A DNA stretch of 64,000 nucleotides from Acidobacteriota bacterium. Lineage in GTDB: Bacteria; Actinomycetota; Acidimicrobiia; Spongiisociales; ZC4RG35. The stretch spans positions 28,579-92,578 of the forward strand of contig JACZUI010000004.1 in assembly GCA_022573225.1 (NCBI GenBank). The letters run 5' to 3'. The notes below the pieces were generated by a model that searched no databases, was not told the origin of the DNA, and worked only from the letters and a program-made list of their open reading frames with translations. Below are positions 60,790-64,000 of the stretch, in pieces. The translations under genes and the position numbers were made by a program. Numbering within the stretch: the stretch's first letter is position 1; the number at the start of each line of letters is the position of its first letter.

Positions 60790-62253
60790 GTGCCGTCGCC
60801 ACGATTTGAGATCTCCGAGATACCGGTCTCGCCCGACCATTTCATCGGAGGAGCAAGAGTCTCCTCCACTGCCACCTTTGAGGTGAGATCTCCTCTCGAC
60901 TGGGACTGGAAGTTGGGAGAAATGGCGCGGGGCGACGCACTGACTGCCGATGCTGCCGTCACCTCGGCAGTCGCAGCATTCGAAGGGTGGGCGGGGTTGG
61001 AGCCCAAGGAGAGGGCTCAGTACCTGCATCGTCTCGCAGACCTGATCGACGAGAACATCGACGCGCTGGCAACTGTCGAGTGCGCCGACATGGCCATGCT
61101 CCTCGAGAGCCTTCAGGCTCGGGTCATCCACCGGGGTGCAGAGAACTTTCGCAGCTATGCCGACCTGGCAGCGGGGTACCAGGGGAGAACCTGGTCGTCG
61201 AAGGGAACCGACAATCAAGTCATTCGGATGCCCGCAGGCCCTGCCGTCATCATCACGCCCTGGAACGCCCCATGGCTGCTGTCGACCTGGAAGCTCGCTC
61301 CGGCATTGGCCGCGGGCAACCCGGTGATCCTCAAGCCTGCCGAGTGGTCGCCCCTGTCGGCGTCGATGCTCGCCGACCTGGCGTCCGATGCAGACCTGCC
61401 ACCTGGCGTCCTCAACATTGTCCATGGCTTCGGTGATGAGGTCGGGGCGGCCCTGGTCGCCGACAAACGGGTGCGCCGCATCTCGTTCACTGGATCGCCG
61501 GAGACCGCCCGACACATCGGGGTGGCCGCCGCCCGGAATATCACTCCGTTCACAGCCGAGTTGGGAGGCAAGGGCCCGTTGGTGGTATTCGCAGATTCGG
61601 ATCTCGAGGCGGCCGCCAAGAAAGCCGCGGGCCAATTCGACGATTCGGGCCAGGTGTGCCTGGCTGGAACCCGGCTGCTGGTGGAAGCGAGCGTTTCCGC
61701 CGAGTTCCTAGAGATGTTCCATCGATTCACCGACGCCCACGTGCTCGGGGACAGCCGTGACCCGAGGACCACCATCTCGCCGATGATCCACCCCGACCAC
61801 CTGGCTCGCGTGGCCGGTTTCGTGGATAGAGCCCGCGATCACGGTGACCGCATTGTCCGTGGCGGTGAGCGATGGAAACAGGACGGGTTGTGGTACGAGC
61901 CCACCCTGATCGAACCGGTGGCCAATGACTCCGAGGTGGTCCAGAGGGAAGTGTTTGGCCCCGTCCTCACCTACCAGACGTTTGAAGACGAGACGGAGGC
62001 CATCGAGTTGGCCAACTCCACCGACTATGGCTTGTCCGGGATCGTCTACACGGGATCTGAGGAGCGCGCCACCAGGGTGGGGAGCGCGATCATAGCCGGG
62101 ACCGTGTGGGTCAACACTTTCCTGGTGCGCGACCTGACCGCGCCTTTCGGGGGCTGCGGGATCTCAGGCATCGGCCGGGAGGGCGGCGACTATGCCCTCG
62201 ACTTCCACTCCGACCTGAAGACACTCCAGATCAGTCAGGGCTCTGTCTGCTGA
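60790..62253 (+). CDS. hpaE: Aldehyde dehydrogenase, CHMS dehydrogenase-like
   Basis: A 487-residue NAD(P)-dependent aldehyde dehydrogenase: TPWNAPWLLSTWKLAPALAAGN (about 160), FTGSPETA, catalytic Glu in ELGGKGP (about 258) and catalytic Cys in GQVCLAGTR (about 292). In this context it should oxidise 5-carboxymethyl-2-hydroxymuconate semialdehyde made by the dioxygenase. GTG at 60790 has GGGAG upstream. The assignment to HpaE relies on the neighbours; other semialdehydes are possible. Later pathway genes are not in the window. Confidence 0.78.
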   Translation: MPSPRFEISEIPVSPDHFIGGARVSSTATFEVRSPLDWDWKLGEMARGDALTADAAVTSAVAAFEGWAGLEPKERAQYLHRLADLIDENIDALATVECADMAMLLESLQARVIHRGAENFRSYADLAAGYQGRTWSSKGTDNQVIRMPAGPAVIITPWNAPWLLSTWKLAPALAAGNPVILKPAEWSPLSASMLADLASDADLPPGVLNIVHGFGDEVGAALVADKRVRRISFTGSPETARHIGVAAARNITPFTAELGGKGPLVVFADSDLEAAAKKAAGQFDDSGQVCLAGTRLLVEASVSAEFLEMFHRFTDAHVLGDSRDPRTTISPMIHPDHLARVAGFVDRARDHGDRIVRGGERWKQDGLWYEPTLIEPVANDSEVVQREVFGPVLTYQTFEDETEAIELANSTDYGLSGIVYTGSEERATRVGSAIIAGTVWVNTFLVRDLTAPFGGCGISGIGREGGDYALDFHSDLKTLQISQGSVC

Positions 62254-62528
62254 CAGCTTTGGGGAAAGTCATCGTCCTTCGCATCGGCGACCGCCGCGAC
62301 GTCTATCGCTCGCACTGACCCAGGAGTCCGAGTGGGAGGCGCCACGCTCGCTATCGCTTGAGATCAGTTGGACCAGATCACACTTTGAAGGATGCGAATG
62401 ATCCCCGGCGCTAATCGGGGGCCTCTGTAGACCCATGCCCTAGCACCGGCGTAGCGCACAACGTCACCTTCGAGATGGCCGCGTGAAGGTAGGCCTACAG
62501 GTTTCGCCGCCCCGCGAGAGACGATGGA
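62254..62528. other. Intergenic region, 275 bases
   Basis: No gene seen. A CCCCG/CGGGG hairpin (62403-62420, 8-base loop) without a T-run could end transcription from either convergent side. Confidence 0.4.
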
Positions 62529-63425
62529 TCAACTCGCGTAGGACCCACTCCTCAATTCCTCCAGCAGTGAAGGACCTGAAGGCTGCCAGCCCAGCTCGCG
62601 CTGGGCCTTCTCGGTCGAGACGACCATGTTGTGCCCTATGAGTTGGCCGATGAAGCCCGCCTTTTCTACCTCCTCGGGCGGGATCGAGACGGTCTTCCCA
62701 CCCAGACCAGCGGCCTCGCTTATCGCTTCGGCAACCTCCTTTGTTGCTATCGCCGATCCGGCAGCCGCGTTGTACGCCTCGCCCGGCTCCGCCTTCTCCA
62801 GCGCCAGCCGGTACAGCTCGGCCAGGTCATCGATATAGACGCTGCTAATCAGCGCATCACCCTCTCCGATGTATACCCCGCCGCCCATTTTCCGCGATAT
62901 GTCAAACCAGGCCATCAGCGGGAAGCTGCCGCCACGGCCGTAGGCAATCGTGGGCCGTAACACGATCGATCGGACTCCTTCTGAGGTAGCTCCCAGCACC
63001 TTCTGCTCGTTGGGCGCATGAGTCGGCGCGATGATGGGCATGCTCTCATCCAAGGGAGTCGTACCGGTTTGGGGGCCGTAGCCGCCGGCTCCGCTGGTAA
63101 GGATGAATGTCTTGTCTGTGCCCTTGAGCGAATCGACCATCGCCGCCACCGCAGCCGTCATCATTCTCATGAGGGCTTCAAAATCTGTGTCCGGGCCCAT
63201 TTGAGGAAAGGCTGTGTGAATGACCGCGTCCGCCCGCTTGGCGCCCTCGACCAGACTCGCCGGGTCGGACAGTTCTCCGCGGTGAACCTCGATTCCCTGA
63301 TCCCGGAGCTTCGCCGCCGACGCATCTGAACGTGCCATCCCCAACACGGTGTGTCCTGCACCCGTCAGGTTCTTGATGAGCGCCGTGCCAACGTATCCGG
63401 TTGCTCCTGTTACGAAAACCTTCAT
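62529..63425 (-). CDS. NAD-dependent epimerase/dehydratase-like protein (extended SDR)
   Basis: A 298-residue extended SDR: VTGATGYVGTALI at the N-terminus, VIHTAF, LTSGAGGYG in the position of the catalytic Ser, and VLRPTIAYGRGG. The usual YxxxK is replaced by an NEQKVLG segment (Lys kept, Tyr absent), as in atypical members. It resembles proteins next to redox or antibiotic-responsive regulators. Substrate unknown. It is divergent from a MarR gene, which probably controls it. Confidence 0.8.
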   Translation of the reverse strand: MKVFVTGATGYVGTALIKNLTGAGHTVLGMARSDASAAKLRDQGIEVHRGELSDPASLVEGAKRADAVIHTAFPQMGPDTDFEALMRMMTAAVAAMVDSLKGTDKTFILTSGAGGYGPQTGTTPLDESMPIIAPTHAPNEQKVLGATSEGVRSIVLRPTIAYGRGGSFPLMAWFDISRKMGGGVYIGEGDALISSVYIDDLAELYRLALEKAEPGEAYNAAAGSAIATKEVAEAISEAAGLGGKTVSIPPEEVEKAGFIGQLIGHNMVVSTEKAQRELGWQPSGPSLLEELRSGSYAS

Positions 63426-63446
63426 CTCAAGTTGCTCCCTTCAGTA

Positions 63447-63464
63447 TTTAGTTGAGACTCTAAA
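63447..63464. promoter_or_regulatory. Inverted repeat TTTAG-N8-CTAAA
   Basis: In the divergent gap between the epimerase-like and MarR genes; likely operator for the MarR protein. Confidence 0.5.
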
Positions 63465-63471
63465 CGATAAT

Positions 63472-63488
63472 GGTTAACATTGTCAACC
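63472..63488. promoter_or_regulatory. Inverted repeat GGTTAAC-ATT-GTCAACC
   Basis: Seven-base arms with one mismatch, 11 bases before the -10 of the MarR gene. A second candidate operator for autoregulation. Confidence 0.6.
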
Positions 63489-63499
63489 AACCTGGGAGC

Positions 63500-63505
63500 T
63501 ATTAT
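63500..63505 (+). promoter_or_regulatory. -10 hexamer TATTAT, leaderless start of marR gene
   Basis: TATTAT, CCAGCC, ATG at 63512. It favours this start over the in-frame ATG at 63470, which lies next to the inverted repeat. Confidence 0.6.
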
Positions 63506-63511
63506 CCAGCC

Positions 63512-63973
63512 ATGATGACCAAGGAAAACCAGCGTCCGCAGACTTCCCTGGCCGTGCCGCTCGTCGGGCTATATGTGGCCATACAACGGATCTATGTCCT
63601 GACGAGCCGGGACTTGGGGCTGACCCCTCAGCAAGCGCAACTGCTGTGCGAAGCCGACTCGGTGACGCCGGCGCTCGGAGAGCTCGCCACCGAGCTCGCG
63701 TGTGACAAAGCCAACATCACCGGACTGGTCGACCGGATCGCCAAACGCGGCCTCGTTGAGCGCATCGGCGACAAGGAAGACCGTCGCGTGATTCGAGTCC
63801 AGCTCACCGACAAGGGACGCCGACTAGTTCGCCGGCTGCAACAGCAGCTCGAAATCCGGTTGGGCGATCTCGAACTGCCGGTGGAGACCACCGCAGACAT
63901 GATCACCGCCATAACCAATGGTTTGACCCGCTCGTATCAAGCCGATCTTCGGGCAGACTCAACGCCCCGATAG
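63512..63973 (+). CDS. MarR-family regulator
   Basis: A 153-residue winged-helix protein. The recognition segment is LATELACDKANITGLVDRIAKRGLVER, and the wing has DKEDRRVIRVQLTDKGRRL. Usual MarR length. It probably controls itself and the divergent epimerase-like gene through the two inverted repeats in the gap. The ligand is unknown. The remaining 27 bases of the window hold nothing recognisable. Confidence 0.87.
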   Translation: MMTKENQRPQTSLAVPLVGLYVAIQRIYVLTSRDLGLTPQQAQLLCEADSVTPALGELATELACDKANITGLVDRIAKRGLVERIGDKEDRRVIRVQLTDKGRRLVRRLQQQLEIRLGDLELPVETTADMITAITNGLTRSYQADLRADSTPR

Positions 63974-64000
63974 TCATATTGCCTGGGCCCTGCCTCCCGG

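Overview
The window is GC-rich, densely packed actinobacterial chromosome. Supporting signs are a single-chain glycine decarboxylase, menaquinone genes, a sterol- or branched-chain-type beta-oxidation operon with an alpha-methylacyl-CoA racemase-like protein, an MT0933-like small protein, frequent GTG/TTG starts, ATGA-coupled genes and many start codons lying 6-9 bases after a TAnnnT hexamer, as expected for leaderless mRNAs. An uncultivated Acidimicrobiia-like lineage is my best guess, without proof. No rRNA, tRNA, CRISPR array, insertion sequence or phage gene was seen.

Layout. 1-519: end of a MoeB/ThiF-type adenylyltransferase overlapping a JAMM peptidase (sulfur-carrier chemistry). 740-4068 (-): integral membrane protein, Mog/MoaB, CoxG-like protein, cupredoxin lipoprotein, SDR. 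4291-12392: DUF3179 lipoprotein, small membrane protein, Mug glycosylase, Nfu protein, ATP-grasp enzyme, thiamine pyrophosphokinase, ATP-dependent PEPCK, 2-hydroxyacid dehydrogenase, L,D-transpeptidase. 12473-19587 (-): one operon of AI-2E-type permease, CoA racemase/transferase, FadD, acyl-CoA dehydrogenase, MFE-2-like SDR and MaoC hydratase, enough for activation, epimerisation and three beta-oxidation steps on long or branched acyl-CoA. 19698-28386: acyl-CoA synthetase, HSD10-like SDR, glutamate racemase, isochorismate synthase, then menD-menC-cytochrome c (-) and mannose-1-phosphate guanylyltransferase. 28480-34171: a Pro-Glu-repeat protein, gcvP under a single-aptamer glycine riboswitch, a 12-bp minisatellite, ychF.

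34261-37759: gpsA, an EamA transporter, a PH-like membrane protein, and a sigma factor with a probable membrane partner. 37773-43961 (-): herA, sbcD, sbcC and nurA, the DNA end-resection set best known from archaea, with the last three genes start/stop-overlapped. Divergent from herA is a GT78 mannosylglycerate synthase; manC elsewhere in the window can supply its GDP-mannose, which suggests an osmoadapted (perhaps marine, saline or warm-habitat) host. 45184-55682: DUF4230 protein, EamA transporter, HIT protein, two PQQ-type sugar dehydrogenase-like proteins on either side of a UMF1 transporter, aspartate aminotransferase, an MDR alcohol dehydrogenase with a substituted zinc ligand, an ADP-ribosylglycohydrolase-like protein and a diacylglycerol kinase. 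55679-59227 (-): MscS channel and a pair of dynamin-like GTPases. 59265-62253: homoprotocatechuate-type locus (extradiol dioxygenase, MarR regulator, aldehyde dehydrogenase) with two matching operator-like sites. 62529-63973: NAD-binding epimerase-like protein divergent from a second MarR regulator.

The most noteworthy items are the NurA-SbcC-SbcD-HerA cluster, the recurring TAnnnT(CG) leaderless start signal, tandem duplications placed exactly on gene 3' ends, and the mannosylglycerate synthase.
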